64,000 nucleotides of DNA. Source: Brachypodium distachyon. Taxonomy: Eukaryota > Streptophyta > Magnoliopsida > Poales > Poaceae. The notes under the pieces are model-generated. The model saw nothing but the letters and a program-made list of their open reading frames with translations, did not search any database and was not told the origin of the DNA. The DNA is taken from positions 6,758,001 to 6,822,000 of the forward strand of contig NC_016132.3 in the NCBI RefSeq assembly GCF_000005505.3, given 5' to 3'. Shown here in pieces: positions 46,154-59,400 of the stretch; position 1 is the first letter of the stretch, and the number at the start of each line of letters is the position of its first letter. Both the position numbers and the translations under genes were made by a program.

Positions 46154-49042
46154 TGTTTTGATGTGTACGATGGTTACAGCTATTTAACTAATATAAATAT
46201 TGGAGTATTCTATTTATTGATATCATTTATTCGTGGTTTGTTTGATGAAGAAAATTCGGGCAAGGAGGTCGGAAACTGTCGATCGCTGGAAGAAGCGTGA
46301 CGTTCAGTCGTCCAGCGTCGCAAAATGAGATAGGTTCAAGTGTTCAACTTCCGGCCAAGAAGTCGGCACTGGCAAATGAAAGGATGCGCGCGTACGTGGA
46401 CGTGGAGGCATATGACAACCCTGTTCCCGTGCCGTGCCTGGCTGGACCACGGATGTCGGACCTAAAAAGTAAAAACCCCTTTTAACCTGGCAGGATTTAC
46501 CTGATCATCATTAAACACGTAAACTGGGTACAGCAGACACGTACGTAAACTAAACAAAATCTAAAATTGCATTCGATTTCGATGTTCATGCGACCGAGGC
46601 GCCGCCCACCACGCTAGCTGCGTCTGCGTACAGATAAGATCCTGAGACTGGACGCTTACATGGCACACACGCACGCACGGCACGGACTGATCGATGCAGC
46701 GCCAACGACGACGACGGCAACGGTAGGTGAGCCCTCGCCGTCCGCTGACCCGAGCGGCCGTGATGCATGCATATGTGCTCGCTGGCTTTGGTTGCTTGCT
46801 TTGCTTGCGCGCTCCGTCCGGGAGGCCGCGTCACGCCCGCGCGTCAGCGCAACCGACTGCCGTTGCATTTGACTGACCGTGACGCGCGCACACGCCGAAT
46901 CGCCGTGTGTGCGTGGATTTATTATCCCATCCATCCATCCATCCGAATCGTCGTCTTGCGCTTCTTCGCCGGTCGGTCGGTCAGTCAGTCGGTCCAAACG
47001 GTGGACGCGTTCTCGATCAGGAGATGACGATCCAAAGCGTCGACGTGGATGACCGGACGAGCACGCACCGCTTGCTGCCTCTTGGCCGGTTCTCGCTTAA
47101 CTTGCCGGTCTAGAAAAAAGAAAAAGGCCATACGTACTAGACCTCGTTTGAGAAAAGTGCAAGGTTGATTTTTCGGGTTCACTTTTTCTGCTTCGTCGAT
47201 CCCCACAAACTGCACGTCGTCAGGTCTTAGAAAATAGACGGTCTTGTGATGTGATAGGTAACGATGATTATGTATGCTAGAAGATATGTACCCAGCAACA
47301 ACAACAAAAAAGAATCACAATGCCTTGTCGCTGCGAGCACTGTTGATTTTTTTTTCCGTAGACTAGAGTTTCGAGAGGAAGACCGAGGTAGAAGAAGGCG
47401 GCAGCTCCAACAGGTGTTGCAAAAACAGTCCGGATTTTTTATCATGCACCGACACAAACCGTTATAGCCATGTAGGACAACTTTTATTTTTGTCGGGCCG
47501 CAGGCCGCTGCCCGCATATAGGAATCGAAGTATTCCCCGTGAGGAATGACATGACACACGGGAGAGCACAACATATTCCTGTCGGTAGTTTAGAACCTTT
47601 TAAGTTCCGTACCTCATCTGTCACCACCGCCGGTCTGCTCTACCATGTCCCTCTAAGCCCGAGAACCGGTGGTCATCTCTACCGCCGGTTACCCTCCTAA
47701 CCCCATGTTGGATTCATCGGGGTTTACCTCTTCTCCACAGTCACCTTCTCGCCTCTGCTGTCCCGGCTGGTCGTGGGGTCGTTTGTCTCCGGCTCAGGCC
47801 TGACTCGCCTGCGCTGTCGCCGCCGCAACTGTCCACGGCGCCCCTGGCTTCTTCTTGAACGAAACAAAATTGTGAGGGTCAGGAGAGGAATAGACGGGAC
47901 AGGAGAGAAGAGCAAGATCACAAAAGATACGAAGCGAAGGGACCAAAAGAGAAAGAAAGAAAGAGGAGGAGCAGTGCTATGAGTCCGACGGTTTCTCGTG
48001 TGACGCTTGCCCGACTTTGTCCTTCATCGTCAGATCAAATTGCTCCGTCAGCATGAGGCGTGAGATCAAATTCGTCGGATATGTTTCGGACCTGGAATGT
48101 CGTACGCAGAGCATTTTTTTGGAGAGAGGAGGTAGGACCCTCTCGGACGCACAACAGAAACCGATCCTGTCGCGCGGAGCCCCTACCAAAGAGTGATTTC
48201 ACATTTATTTGATCCAAACATTACATTCCATTCGTCCATTGACCATGTGAGATAACATCAGCAACCCTGTCACATGCCCTTGGACATCGGTAATAAAAGA
48301 AGTTCTAGGTTGTTTAATTGGATCTTAATTAAGTAATCCGTAGTTAAGTGGGGCTCGCGATCTAGCTAGCTAGGTGTACTACGTACATTTGGATCCGTCA
48401 ACGAAAGGAACTTATATTTCTTTGCATATATAGCTGGCGACCATCATCCGATCGATCGGTAGCACCAAGGTGGAGGAGGCATTCACCGCTCTGCTACTGA
48501 AATGGCAGGGACGGAAACGACACGCCCGTTCTCAACCGGTGACGCCGGCAATGACGCCCGCTAATTAACCTGTAGTACCACTACGTGGAGTATATATGTA
48601 CGTGTACCTGACGCCACAACAATTTGCTGACCTTGTATATATATATCGGAAAATTTGCCGGCACATTTCGCCGAATTGATCTGTGAGTGTATACAGAAAG
48701 AAATACGGAGTAGTTCCTAAAAAAAAACTAAAATGATGTATGCATGGTCAAACAAGAGTATATACAGTACAACTGGTAATTAAGGAGTACGTAGTAGCTC
48801 TGTATGTGTCATGTGTGGCGCATGCCGGGACAAGGAGGCTGACCTAACATTTCCCCCCTGGCTCGCTCTCTATGCACTCTGTCCTAACCCCGAACCATAT
48901 TTCTGACCGGCCGATCGACACTCCTAATTCACACATCCGCTCCCCTTCCCCAGACTCCCCCACAAGTCCAACGCATCGCCTCATTCCATTCCTTTCGTCA
49001 AACTTAACGGCCGCGGCCGCACCGCAAGCTTCAAAAAACCCC
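46154..49042. other. Intergenic and glutaredoxin promoter region
   Basis: No gene recognised. Simple repeats include CATC units at 46927-46945 and GGTC/AGTC units at 46972-46993. The last ~200 bp before 49043 are an open, C-rich leader in frame with the glutaredoxin, but they lack conserved protein sequence and are best read as 5' UTR. Repeated TATATATA stretches occur near 48590 and 48640. Confidence 0.45.
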
Positions 49043-49435
49043 ATGCAGCAGCAGCCCAAGGCAGCGGCACCGCAGCTCACGGCGGCGGCCATGGCCGCGG
49101 CGGACGTGCGGAGGGCTGTGGAGGAGAAGCCGGTGGTGGTGGTGGGCCGGCGCGGGTGCTGCATGGCCCACGTGGCCCGCCGCCTGCTCCTGGGCCAGGG
49201 CGCCAACCCGGCCGTGCTCGAGGTCGGGGACGACGTCGTCGCGGACCCGGCGGCGCTCCTCGTCCCGCTCCGGCCGCCCGGCGCCGCCAAGGACGCGGCG
49301 GCGGCGGCGGCGACGTTCTTCCCGGCGGTGTTCATCGGGGGCAGGCTGGTGGGCGGGCTGGACAGGCTCATGGCCATGCACATCGCCGGGGAGCTCGTGC
49401 CCGTCCTCAAGCAGGCGGGCGCCCTGTGGCTCTGA
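49043..49435 (+). CDS. CC-type (class III, ROXY-like) glutaredoxin
   Basis: Single-exon gene for 130 residues. The active site GRRGCCMAH has Cys39 and Cys40 in the CCMA form of land-plant class III glutaredoxins. It is followed by [20 protein letters not shown], which carries the TxxP-like and GG parts of the glutathione-binding fold. The C-terminus is GALWL: the ALWL tail is known in this family to be needed for interaction with TGA transcription factors, through which ROXY proteins regulate development and defence in the nucleus. Alanine-rich, GC-rich coding is normal for grass members. The frame is open upstream, but the ATG at 49043 (MQQQPK) is the only sensible start. No intron. Confidence 0.93.
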   Translation: MQQQPKAAAPQLTAAAMAAADVRRAVEEKPVVVVGRRGCCMAHVARRLLLGQGANPAVLEVGDDVVADPAALLVPLRPPGAAKDAAAAAATFFPAVFIGGRLVGGLDRLMAMHIAGELVPVLKQAGALWL

Positions 49436-49626
49436 TGATCCGATCCGATCCTCTCCGTCAGTTTCAGTTCGAGTCTTCGATCGATCAAGAGCGTAGCGTT
49501 TTTTATTTTATTTTTTCGTTTAATTCCTTCCCCTCCTCCATGCATGACGTACCTGCTGTGCTGTGTTAATGCCACCCCTTAATTATGGAGTACTGCTAAA
49601 TTAGTAGCTGCATGACGTGCTAGCTG

Positions 49627-49644
49627 TCTCTCTCTCTCTCTCTC
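49627..49644. repeat. (TC)9 microsatellite
   Basis: A perfect TC dinucleotide run about 190 bp after the glutaredoxin stop codon, possibly in the 3' UTR. Confidence 0.9.
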
Positions 49645-49645
49645 G

Positions 49646-52528
49646 TGAATCTTGGCTTTTGATTAGCACATTTGGCGACTCTAGATTGATTGATTGATTT
49701 GTTTTATTTCCTGTGTTATCGATTCTCCGTATTTCGAGGATTTGGACCGAATCGGCCGATCAGCCGTGCATGACATCCGGCCTGTCGATCAGGATCCGAT
49801 CGAGAGCTCGTGAGAATTAGAAACCACATGTTAATCTTCGTTAAAAAAATTGTGTGATTCAACAAATTCGGTGTTTAAACCTTTGGGTTTACAAACGCCA
49901 GGTCGATCTAAATCCCGAGGCGGTTTGGATGGTATCGCTGATGTGGTGGTGGTTTTGACGTGTGTGCGAGGTAACGCCACCATCTTTTTTCTACGATGTA
50001 CGTCATCCTACTCAATAGCGGCACTTGGTGCCGGTCATTGGAGTTGGAAGATGGTGGCTTGGCTAGGGCGGTCTCAGGCAGACACGGAGGATAATGCTGG
50101 CTTTTGTCGCAGAGTCAGAGGTTCCCTGCATGGGCATTTTCGTTTGAGTTGTCCTTCATGGGCATTGCTTTGCCAGTTTCAGACAACTGTCCAGGGCTCT
50201 AACATGTTATAATGCTGTTTACTGTATCTGTTTAAGGGGCTCCTTGCTCCCTGCAGATGGGGATGTCCTATTTGAGATTTGTTTGTTGGAGCAATCCCTG
50301 CAGCTGCATCCACAAAAATTTGATAATCCATTTATCGCATTTTGAATTTCATGTGTTTTTTAGGGCTGTGAATTGAATAGTAAGTGTTATTTGCACCTAC
50401 TGCACCGACATGGTTTAAATTCTGGATCTGCCGCTGTACATGCGTGTTTGTGAGTGTTTGCGTTTGTACCATGTTTGCTAAAAAAAACTTGCACTAGTGC
50501 GGCTGTCGACGTTGTTAGGACTTCACTGTTGTACTTTTTGCGAGTTTTCGCGGTTAGATCAGTGTTGCAGCTCTACCTCTGTCGGTGCCACGATGGCGAT
50601 GCTCTCGGGCACCATTCCCTCCTTGGTGGAGTCGTCGAGGAGCCTTGATCAACCTCCATGTCATCTGGTCCAATCCTCCAAGTTAATGCCTAATTCAGAT
50701 TGCCAGATCAGACGGGAGAGACGCTTTTATTACGTCGCTCCCATGTTGGAGGCGTTGTTTTTGTTGAGTAACCCTTGGTTGGAGCGTTCCAACGGCATAC
50801 GCCTTGGCTTTAGCAAACATGTCTTGGGCAAACCGACATCATGCCAGTGTGCCACCTTGGACGACAAGGATAGGGGTTAGTGGAAAATCCTGTGCTACGG
50901 CATACCTCTTGGCTATAGCGACCAGGTCTTGGGCACACTGACATCATGCCAGCGCGCCGCCTTGGACGACAAGGATAGTGGTTAGCAGAGGATCCCGTGC
51001 TGCGACATCTTGGTCGGACGGGTGCACTTGATGGGCATCGACCAGTTAAGGGGGACACTTATTGCGACCAGCAGGGGAGCGGTGAGGTGATGACACAATG
51101 TTCGACTTGGATGCGGCGATTGGTTACCTGAGGCTTCCGAGGTCAACGAGACAGCTTGCAGGCTTATCTTGGAGTTCTATGAGGCTACAGGGCCGCGGCG
51201 CTTTGACTCCTTGTCCTGTAGTTTTGTGTATTCGTCATTTAGGCTCGGGGGTGTTTAGTGGCGCTACTTATGATGTCTGGCTGGCGGTTGTTGGCCTTGT
51301 TTTGAATAGTCTGTTGTGTTAAACTGGTTTTAAACATGTAATTACATTCTTTCTCGAGATGCAAGCTTTGTGTTTCTCGATTATGTCATCCTAGGTAACG
51401 GTGGAGCAGAGAATAGAAAGACAGAGAGCTCAGGTTTGTACGGTTCTATTCTTTCCCTTGCCTTTTTCAGCTCCCAGAATGCGCCACTAGTCATCTGAAC
51501 TCTGAAGACGACCATGTAGCCATGTCGGACCAAAATTTTTAATGAGTAATTAGTTTATGGCGCAGATCTTAGTACGCATGAATAAGTACCACAATGCATG
51601 CTACAGAAACAGAACTCAGTATTCCGTAACATCGACAAAACGTGAACTTGTAGCAAAAACAAAAGTGCCATGCAACTGCTTGTGGTGCGGTAATTAAACC
51701 TGGCGAGCTGATTTCTACTCCGTAGTAGGCTTGGCAAACCGTAACACCATGTCTCCATTTCTCGCTTACTGTACTGGCATTTCCAGATATGGATATGATG
51801 AATGCACAAATCGATCCAACATGACATACTCCCACCTAGTAGGCTTGGCAAACTGTAGCATTTTGTAAGAGCTCTGTAATGTTCATACTGTTTTCTGTGC
51901 ACAAAAAGGGTTTCAATGAATTTTCCTGACGTGATTTTATGCTCAGTTGAATTTTTTTTCCTGAGTTCTCTAATCGTCGAGAATGGAATTCTGAATGTGT
52001 GTTTCAGCGCAATGGTCTACTATCTCGCAGCTCAATCTGACAGCAGCAGGTGCGCTAACCTTTACTCCCGTTTCAAATACTGTCATGCCAATTGTAGACA
52101 TTTGGGAGAAGAGCAAGTCCAAAATCAGTTGTTGTAAACAGAGATGTTTCAACATATTAATATTATCTCCTAGATAAATAGCATACATCTTCAGTCACAA
52201 AATACAGATACTCCATTACTGTTGTAGCCGGTCAATTAAGTGGATCAGTATTCCAGATTTCACCTTTGCAGAACAGCAGGTGACAAAACCCATAACATCT
52301 AGGGTTAACCACGGCTGGGTCATTTACAAGAAATGCTGAAAAAGACTACCAGAACTACTGCCTACGGAGGGAAGAGAGCTATTTTGCATTACTTAGTCCT
52401 TGATTTTATAGAAAGGGATATGAACCATCTAGATATGCTATCGCAGACGGCTTGACTGCACCTTCAGGCTAATAGAACCAAGACTGTTATGAACATTAGA
52501 TCAGCTGGTATAAATCTGCATAGGCTTT
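49646..52528. other. Intergenic, probable old repeat, no gene seen
   Basis: Sequence at 49860-51400 has the look of an old non-LTR or other repeat (G/T-rich + strand, broken frames) but no domain could be read. 51500-52528 is AT-rich and holds the expected 3' UTR of the WPP-associated gene. The motif GTAGGCTTGGCAAAC occurs at about 51725 and 51839. Confidence 0.4.
50795..51010. repeat. Two-copy imperfect tandem repeat, 105-bp period
   Basis: 'cggcatac.ccttggct.tagc' through GACATCATGCCAG and CCTTGGACGACAAGGATAG occurs twice, with the GACATC anchor at 50835 and 50940. The copies differ at several bases. It is not in a recognised gene. Confidence 0.8.
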
Positions 52529-55500
52529 TTACTTCGCTATGCTTATGTGTTTCTTGATCATGTTCAAAGTCTCCATAACCTGTGAAAGATGAGTACAATT
52601 AGTAAATAAGGGGAATAACATATTCTCAATGTTACAAAAAAAACAGGTTATTTGGATGGATGCCAGCAACTGCTGGCACATCAGTATGAAATGGAGCAAG
52701 CATATGCACATGACTGGCACGCAAAGAGCAAATTCATCAATGGAGAAACAAATCTGACTGAAGTTTCTGATAAGATCCATGTCATATGATTTTTTTAGCA
52801 ATATTCTTTTTCAACATGAAAGTAAAGATGGACTATGAATAAGAGAGAGATACCCCAGTATAATGTTGCAAAACCGGAGAATAGTGGTCGAGTGCAATAT
52901 AGATTTTTGCAAGAAGATCCGTTAAAGCCTCAACCTCATCACCAAGTAAATCCACCTGCAGAAATTCAGAAACCCGTAGCTCATTACACCACTTGCATAC
53001 CGCTTCTCTTTAGAGTATTATCTAGGTTATAGACTTGTTGCATTTTGCAGGCTAAACAGTATACATGCAGTGGAAGCTACAAGTAATAAGTTAGGATTTT
53101 GAAATATATTACCTCAAGCTCAGCTTTCTGAAGATTAGAACCTCTTGTCTCAGATATCTCCTTATATCGCAATGCCTTCTTTTTTAAAAGATTGCCTTCT
53201 TTCGTGAGATGCTTACATTGTTCTTTCAATAAGCAAAACCTGTCAAAAAAAGGACGCCACCCTCGTTATCTATTATATAATCAAAACAAAAGGACAAAAA
53301 ACCATCACGTTCATCCACATAGGCTAAATAATCTCCACCATCGATCATATGGTGCATCCAAATTATAATGGTCCAGAGCTAATCAAGCAATATCTGTTTA
53401 CATACGGAAAATGTGACAGTTGATTTGATCGATACAAGCGGTGGTACCGAGGCAATCAACCAGGAATTTATGCCGTACAACAATACAAGAGCTGAACTAC
53501 ACAGTGATGTCATGATTACATAGCACCAATCTATCTCTGCTTCCCGCTTGTATCTTCTCCTTACAAACTCTGAATTAACAAAACAATATCCGCTTCAATC
53601 GGCTCGAGGAGCCAGACGCCCGGACATGACCACGAGACTAAATCGGTATTACATTCTCTCTACCTTAGTATTTAAAAAAATACTCCCTCCGATCCTAAAT
53701 TGTTGTCGAAATATTACATGTATCTAGACGCTTTTTAAGAATAGGTACATCCATATTTAGGCAAATTTAAGTCAAGAATTTAGGATCAGAGGGAGTAATA
53801 TAGAATAATGCTACTAGAAAATGGCAAGAAATATATGATTATCGAGTGCCAACAATGATCTAATATTTCCTCAGTTTCAAAATCTAAGGCATCAAACTTT
53901 CTTAACTGTTAAACTTTCTAAAGTTTGATCAAACTTATAACAAAAGACATCAACATCTAAGTGATAAATTAATTTATTAGATCTACCATGAAATATCTTT
54001 TGCTATAAGTTTGACTGTCAACGGAAGGTATATCCTTATGTTTGAAAATAGAGGGAGTATTTGATAATGCTGCTCTATATAGCAGCTGAAATATTTGAGA
54101 ATCAATAGACAAGATGTATTCAGCTCTACTCATACAAACGGTATAAAAAATAAACAAATATGTCGATAGTCCGATCATATAGACTGAATCATCTCCTCCA
54201 TTGGCCATACTAGGGGTAGATGAATTATATTAATTCTATGACTAAGAATTCATATAACAATATATATGAAATCTAGCCACGCATATGCGCAGGTCCTCAT
54301 GCTAGTTCACATAAATACAACTGAGGAATTGTTATACGAGCTAGAAGCGAATGTCAACACCGAACATATGCTAAGCATAGTAAAGACAAAACTGGTATCA
54401 TAAAATAAGCACATTTTCACAAAAAAAAAAAGTAATGCTGAATGAGTGCAAATACAAGCACCTTAATTCACTGTGCTGAACTTTATTTGCAATGACAGTT
54501 TGTTGATCTGTAACAAAATTTTCAAACTCTTTCATGGATCGAACAAGACTTGTCACGCATTCTTTGAACTCCTTTTCTTTAGAAATGGTCGATGTGAATA
54601 TATTCTCCTTTTCTTTGATGATGGTATGTAAAACTTGATTTTGTTTCTCCACCTCATTTAGACAGCCACTAGCATTTCGAAATCTATCATGCAAGTCATT
54701 CAAATTGATCTGATTGTGATGAACATGTTGCAGAGCTTGCTCCAGCCTGCCTACAATGACATCAAACTCCCTGTTCTTTTCAGATATACAAGAGTCTTGC
54801 TTTTCCACTTTATCTGTTAGTAAATCAAGCTGATGGAATAACGAATCTATATGATCCTTCATTGCTCCCAATTCAATCTGAGACACAAATGCCTCCTTTT
54901 CCCTTAGTACTTTATTCAAGGAGTCCACAGCTAGCTTCAGATTCTCAATCTCCTGCTTTTGTAGAGTTGATGCTGCTTCGGCGCAGGTTTTTTCCTCATT
55001 GCACTTCAACAATGAAGAATTGAGGTCTAACATTGCTTCTGCTACAGCTTCATTCTGAATGACTGCACAGATGTCTTGCTTCATATTATATTCCATCTCA
55101 TAACCATGCAATCCCATTTTTATTTCATTAATGAACTCTCTTAGTACAAGCATTTCTATCTCCTCTCTAATGATGGTTGTGATCCTGGCATCTTCAATAT
55201 CAGATTCTAACAATCCAATTTTCCTTACATGATCTTCCTTCATGGATACAGAGTATGAATCCCGAGTTCGAAAGCCACAGGCTTCTTCATTACTAGTGGC
55301 AGCACCTTGTATCTGCTGGATTTCAGAATCTACAATATTGCTCCTCTCTCTTTGGTCAGCAAATGCTTCCGCCTTGATGCCAGAAGTACTTCTCTTATTA
55401 TTCTCCACGAGAAACCCATCCAACTTTGCCATAGCTTCTCCAATTTTCTTCCTCATTTGCTCAAATTCTTTGTTATTCCGTAAATTAGATGGGTTCGATC

Positions 55501-56284
55501 CTTCCTTTTTTAGGAGCTTCCCCTTTAGTAAGATTATCTCTTCTGTCTTATCTTCCACGACTGAATTATGGCGCATTTTCATATTATTCATCTCTTTAAT
55601 AAAATGGGCTATTAGAGCATCCCGATCCATGTGCTTCAGATATGACAGATCACCAAAAACAACTTCAGGAGAGGCTTCAGGATTTTCTTCCTTTGTTGAA
55701 CCATTTCTAGAGGATTGTTCCTTGCCTCTATGTTTACTCACATCTTCTGCACCTTCAGAGTTATACGGCGATCCTGAAAACCCCCACTCAGAACTCATGA
55801 GTGACTTCGAAATGGCATCAAGCTGCTGGCGAAGACTATAAATTTCATCATATTTTCTATCCCGACCCTCAGGCAAACTTAAGCTGCTATGTCCAAGCCG
55901 CAGCAGCTTTTCATTCAGCATCATTATCTCTTCATCCTTGGAAGCAACCTGCTGGACTACTTTTTGCTCTACATCTTTTACAAATCCTCTGATGACAGAA
56001 TGCATCACGGAACTTGAGATATCTTCTTCAATTCTTGCAATGCGGAGCCTGGCATTTACCTCATCCCAAAAGGTATCCACCTGATCCACGATTTCATCAG
56101 AAGAATGCTCATCCTGGATAGTGGCCCTTCCATTGGTATCGCTGAGTGGCACATCCAAGCTCTGTCCACTATCGATAGTGCCACTTCCTTTGGTATCACC
56201 GAGTGGCACACCCAAGCTTTGTTCACCCTGAATAGTGTCAACTCCGTTGGTATTACTGAGCGGCACATCCAAGCTCTCTGTCAT
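52529..56284 (-). CDS. WPP domain-associated protein (long coiled coil)
   Basis: Four exons (54462-56284, 53113-53239, 52854-52955, 52529-52579) join in frame to encode 700 residues. The N-terminus has three imperfect repeats of roughly 20 residues around [11 protein letters not shown]. Next comes the family-typical [18 protein letters not shown] and [18 protein letters not shown], then some 500 residues of heptad-rich coiled coil. The C-terminus, [20 protein letters not shown] followed by [12 protein letters not shown], is the conserved end of plant WPP domain-associated proteins. These bind WPP-domain proteins such as MAF1 at the Golgi or nuclear envelope. An acceptor (TTTTTGCAG) lies about 38 bp before the ATG, so a 5' UTR intron is expected, and segment E copy 2 would then fall in it. 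A Helitron sits in coding intron 1. Confidence 0.88.
53682..53797. mobile_element. Stowaway MITE nested in Helitron
   Basis: Ends TACTCCCTCCGATCCTAAAT and ATTTAGGATCAGAGGGAGTA, 116 bp. Confidence 0.85.
53864..54059. mobile_element. Stowaway-like MITE nested in Helitron
   Basis: Imperfect inverted ends TATTTCCTCAGTTTCAAAAT and GTTTGAAAATAGAGGGAGTA. The interior has the inverted pieces 'cttataacaaaag' and 'cttttgctataag'. About 196 bp. Confidence 0.7.
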
Positions 56285-56450
56285 GTTTACTTATTTTGAG
56301 GTTTGTAGGCACGCCACTGCAAAAATGGAAAAACACACACACAAAAAGGGTACATTAAAGCATTTAAGTACAGCTGGTTTTAGGACTAGTTCAGTGAATA
56401 TGCCCTGCTAAACTGCATCCCCAAATTTGAAATGGAACACATCATCCAAA

Positions 56451-59400
56451 ACTTCTAACAACAGAATGATTTCCAAGCAACACCATACCGTTATTAACCG
56501 ACCGAAAAGCCTTAAAGGTTTTCGAGAACTAACCAGTTCAGAATGCAGGTAAACGATTTCTTAGAGAAAAAACAAGGAGAGAAGGACAAGACAGAATCAT
56601 CAGCATAGAACAAATACTCTACATTCTTACACCCGTGTGCCTACATGCTACCCAAGAAAGGGACATGGATTAAAATCCAAAGGTGAAGAGGAGTACATAC
56701 TTAAATTACCTCTAATCGGTCAAACAGGGTAAAACAGGAAACTATTAAAACAACTACGGAGTACTGTTTAAGACCTAACCAAGGGCGGAGGACCCGGTAG
56801 GGCAAGGTAGGGCGGCCGCCCTACCTTGATTTTTGCCTCAGTTACGAATTGGGGAAGATTAAGGATATGCAACGGGAAGCTAAAGGGCGGGATCTGTTCG
56901 TGGGGTGATTGGAGGAGAAACGGTCGGGAACGAGAGAATTGCAGGGGAGATAGATATCTGCGGTGGAGGAGCTCGCACGAGGAGGAAGACGAGCGACGGA
57001 GCGATGGGGCTGGGGCGCTCGGCAGCGGTGGCGGCGCTCGCTCGAGGAAAGCAAAGAACAGGAAAAATCATACTGCCCCCTTTTCCTCGGCGTGAAACCC
57101 TAGCCGCCTGAAAAAAAAAAACGTATGCGATCAGGAGCTGAGTAACCACGGATCAACATCTGACGTCGTTTTAGTACCTTTTTTTTAATGTTTTTGTGTG
57201 TTTTTTATGGCGGCGCCTGACGGTAGATGCAACGACGCTTAGATTAATGGTCTCTCGGGTCCATCCCGTTTCGGCGTGGCTATCATGGTCTACTTTTTTT
57301 GACCAAACTATCATGGTCTACTCCACATAGTTTGTGTATCTCACGACTCGTAATTTTATGATTTTGATCATCTTCCTCATCGGTTCGGCTATGATTCAAT
57401 GGTTCGACAACCTTTCTTGCGAGGGGTGTGCCCAGGCCACCGCACGTTAAACGATCTTAAGTTCTCACCCGTTGGGGTGGGCGGCTCAGTAAAACCTACA
57501 AGGTTAGTCCAACTTATGCAGGTTTTGTCTTCTACTGTTTCGTCACCAGAGATTTGGAGAAATATCAAGATGCGATCGGCGCGGCTAGAGAACTTGGCTT
57601 CAACGATTTTTGTTGTAATTTTTGGTTTGTCCGAAATCTTTGTCGTCGTCTTAATTTTTTGATCAGTTGTATTTTGCTCGTTGAATAAACAAAGTCAGAT
57701 CGTTGTTCTAAAAGACAAAAAGAAAAAAAGAAAACGTGAGAGATAAATGAGCTAAGAGTTCCTACCCTAGGCCTATCTAAGAAAAGGTAGTTTAATAATT
57801 CGTGTGATGTAAAAAGTTTGTGGCCAGTTGATATCTGTTGGCAAATTAGGAAAAACTGGGAGCTAGTGAGACCGGGCCCCAAAACTGTGGTTTCTTAAAA
57901 TTTACCCTTTTTATTTTGCCAAATATCTATGGGTGTGTCCGTATCTCAGGCGCCTGAATTTTTAAGTAAAAGATTTAATTCTTGGTCGATAGTATCAAAG
58001 TCACTCATTTCCCTTTCGCTGCGAATTTTAAAACACAATCTAGATCCAACGGCTGAACAATCAACTTATCTGTAACTAAAAATCATGCAACTTGGGTATA
58101 ACAAACCCGAATATCTATTTTGTTAAGCATATAAGTATGTAGATGTTTCTGGAGAAAAATATAACTATATATTTACTCTTGTAAAAACCTAACTTCATAA
58201 TTCACCTCCATGTATTTATGCTTGCTTGAAACATTGAATTATTAAAAAAATACATAGCATTAAGATTATTACACACTTGATAGTTTATACATGTATACGA
58301 TGCGACATTGTTTTTACATGAAATCTATTGAAATATTGAATGTTAAAAGCAAAATGTTGTAAGAATTAATAAAAATACAAACAAACACATTAAAATACAG
58401 TTTACAATTATAAATATAAATATTAAATGTTATATGTCTGTTCTACGAATCGTCCTACCTAAACAATTTTTTGTCCTTCGTCCATGTACCTAACTACCAA
58501 CCCTGAGATTAATCATCTCCGGTACTAAACGAACATGGAAAAACTACACCAACCTATGCTTGAATCATGAGCAGAATACCAAAGCAATTCCAGCAAGAAT
58601 AAGTAAGCTCCGCCGCCACCACAAATGACAGAACTCACACGGAAACAGATGAAGAAAATGGCAAGAGATCAAGGGCAATACAGGCACAGAAGGCAAATAC
58701 TGAGATAATCTGCGGAAGATTTCCACAATCGAGCAGGGAATCATAACTTTCATGTGGCGCTGCCGCTGGTGTGTGATGGGTGCGTAAAAGCGGCCGCCTT
58801 TCCTCTCTTTTTCCGCCGCCGTCGAAATCGTGCGCTCCCGTGTGGTGTCGCCGTTGGTGGACGGTCGTGGCCAATGGGAATCAACCACCCCTTCTGCTTC
58901 TCAGTTCGGCCACGACGAGGACCCAATAGCCCATCTCACTCCGAAGTCCGACCCATAACACATTAGAGCATCCACCATTCGCTCTTTTCCACTAAAAAAA
59001 TCCATTCTTTGATTCGCTCTTCCTAATTGTCCAAGCGGCCAAGCCCAAGGAAAACTCAAAAGGAACTGGAACGCCCCCGAGGGCCCGACAACGCCGTCTC
59101 GTGGACTCCTGGCACGTATCCCATCTGAGTTTGCCTTTACGACATGGTTCCAACTTCACATTAGAGAACTAAACGGTTAGGCTGGGTTCGATTTGTTGCA
59201 GCAATGGCTGCAGCGGAGGAAATGACCGTACAGACCGCCGTGGAGGTGAGCAACCTTCCTTTCCAAGCGCGGGGTTGCCGTCGACTCGCTACGGCGGAGG
59301 ACCAAGTCCTCTAGGAGCCGCATGAGAAGTTCCTCGTCGCTAGTGATCTCAACGACGCCACGGTGCTCTCCAGGATTCGGGGCGTGCGTGCCTAGGCGCA

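Larger units (their letters stand above)
53269..54305 (+). mobile_element. Small Helitron in WPP-associated gene intron
   Basis: The 5' end TCTATTATATAATCAAAACA follows an A at 53268. The 3' end has an ACGCATATGCGC palindrome-like hairpin at 54279-54291, followed by AGGTCCTCATGCTAG and a host T. The 1037-bp length, the A|T site and the lack of coding mark a non-autonomous Helitron. The subterminal 'caccatcacgttcatccacat' relates it to the larger Helitron at 9513. Two Stowaway-type MITEs are nested inside. Confidence 0.75.

Noticed and set aside
48872..49042. In-frame N-terminal extension of the glutaredoxin
   Set aside because: Open but of 5' UTR character; known class III glutaredoxins start close to the domain and total about 100-140 residues.
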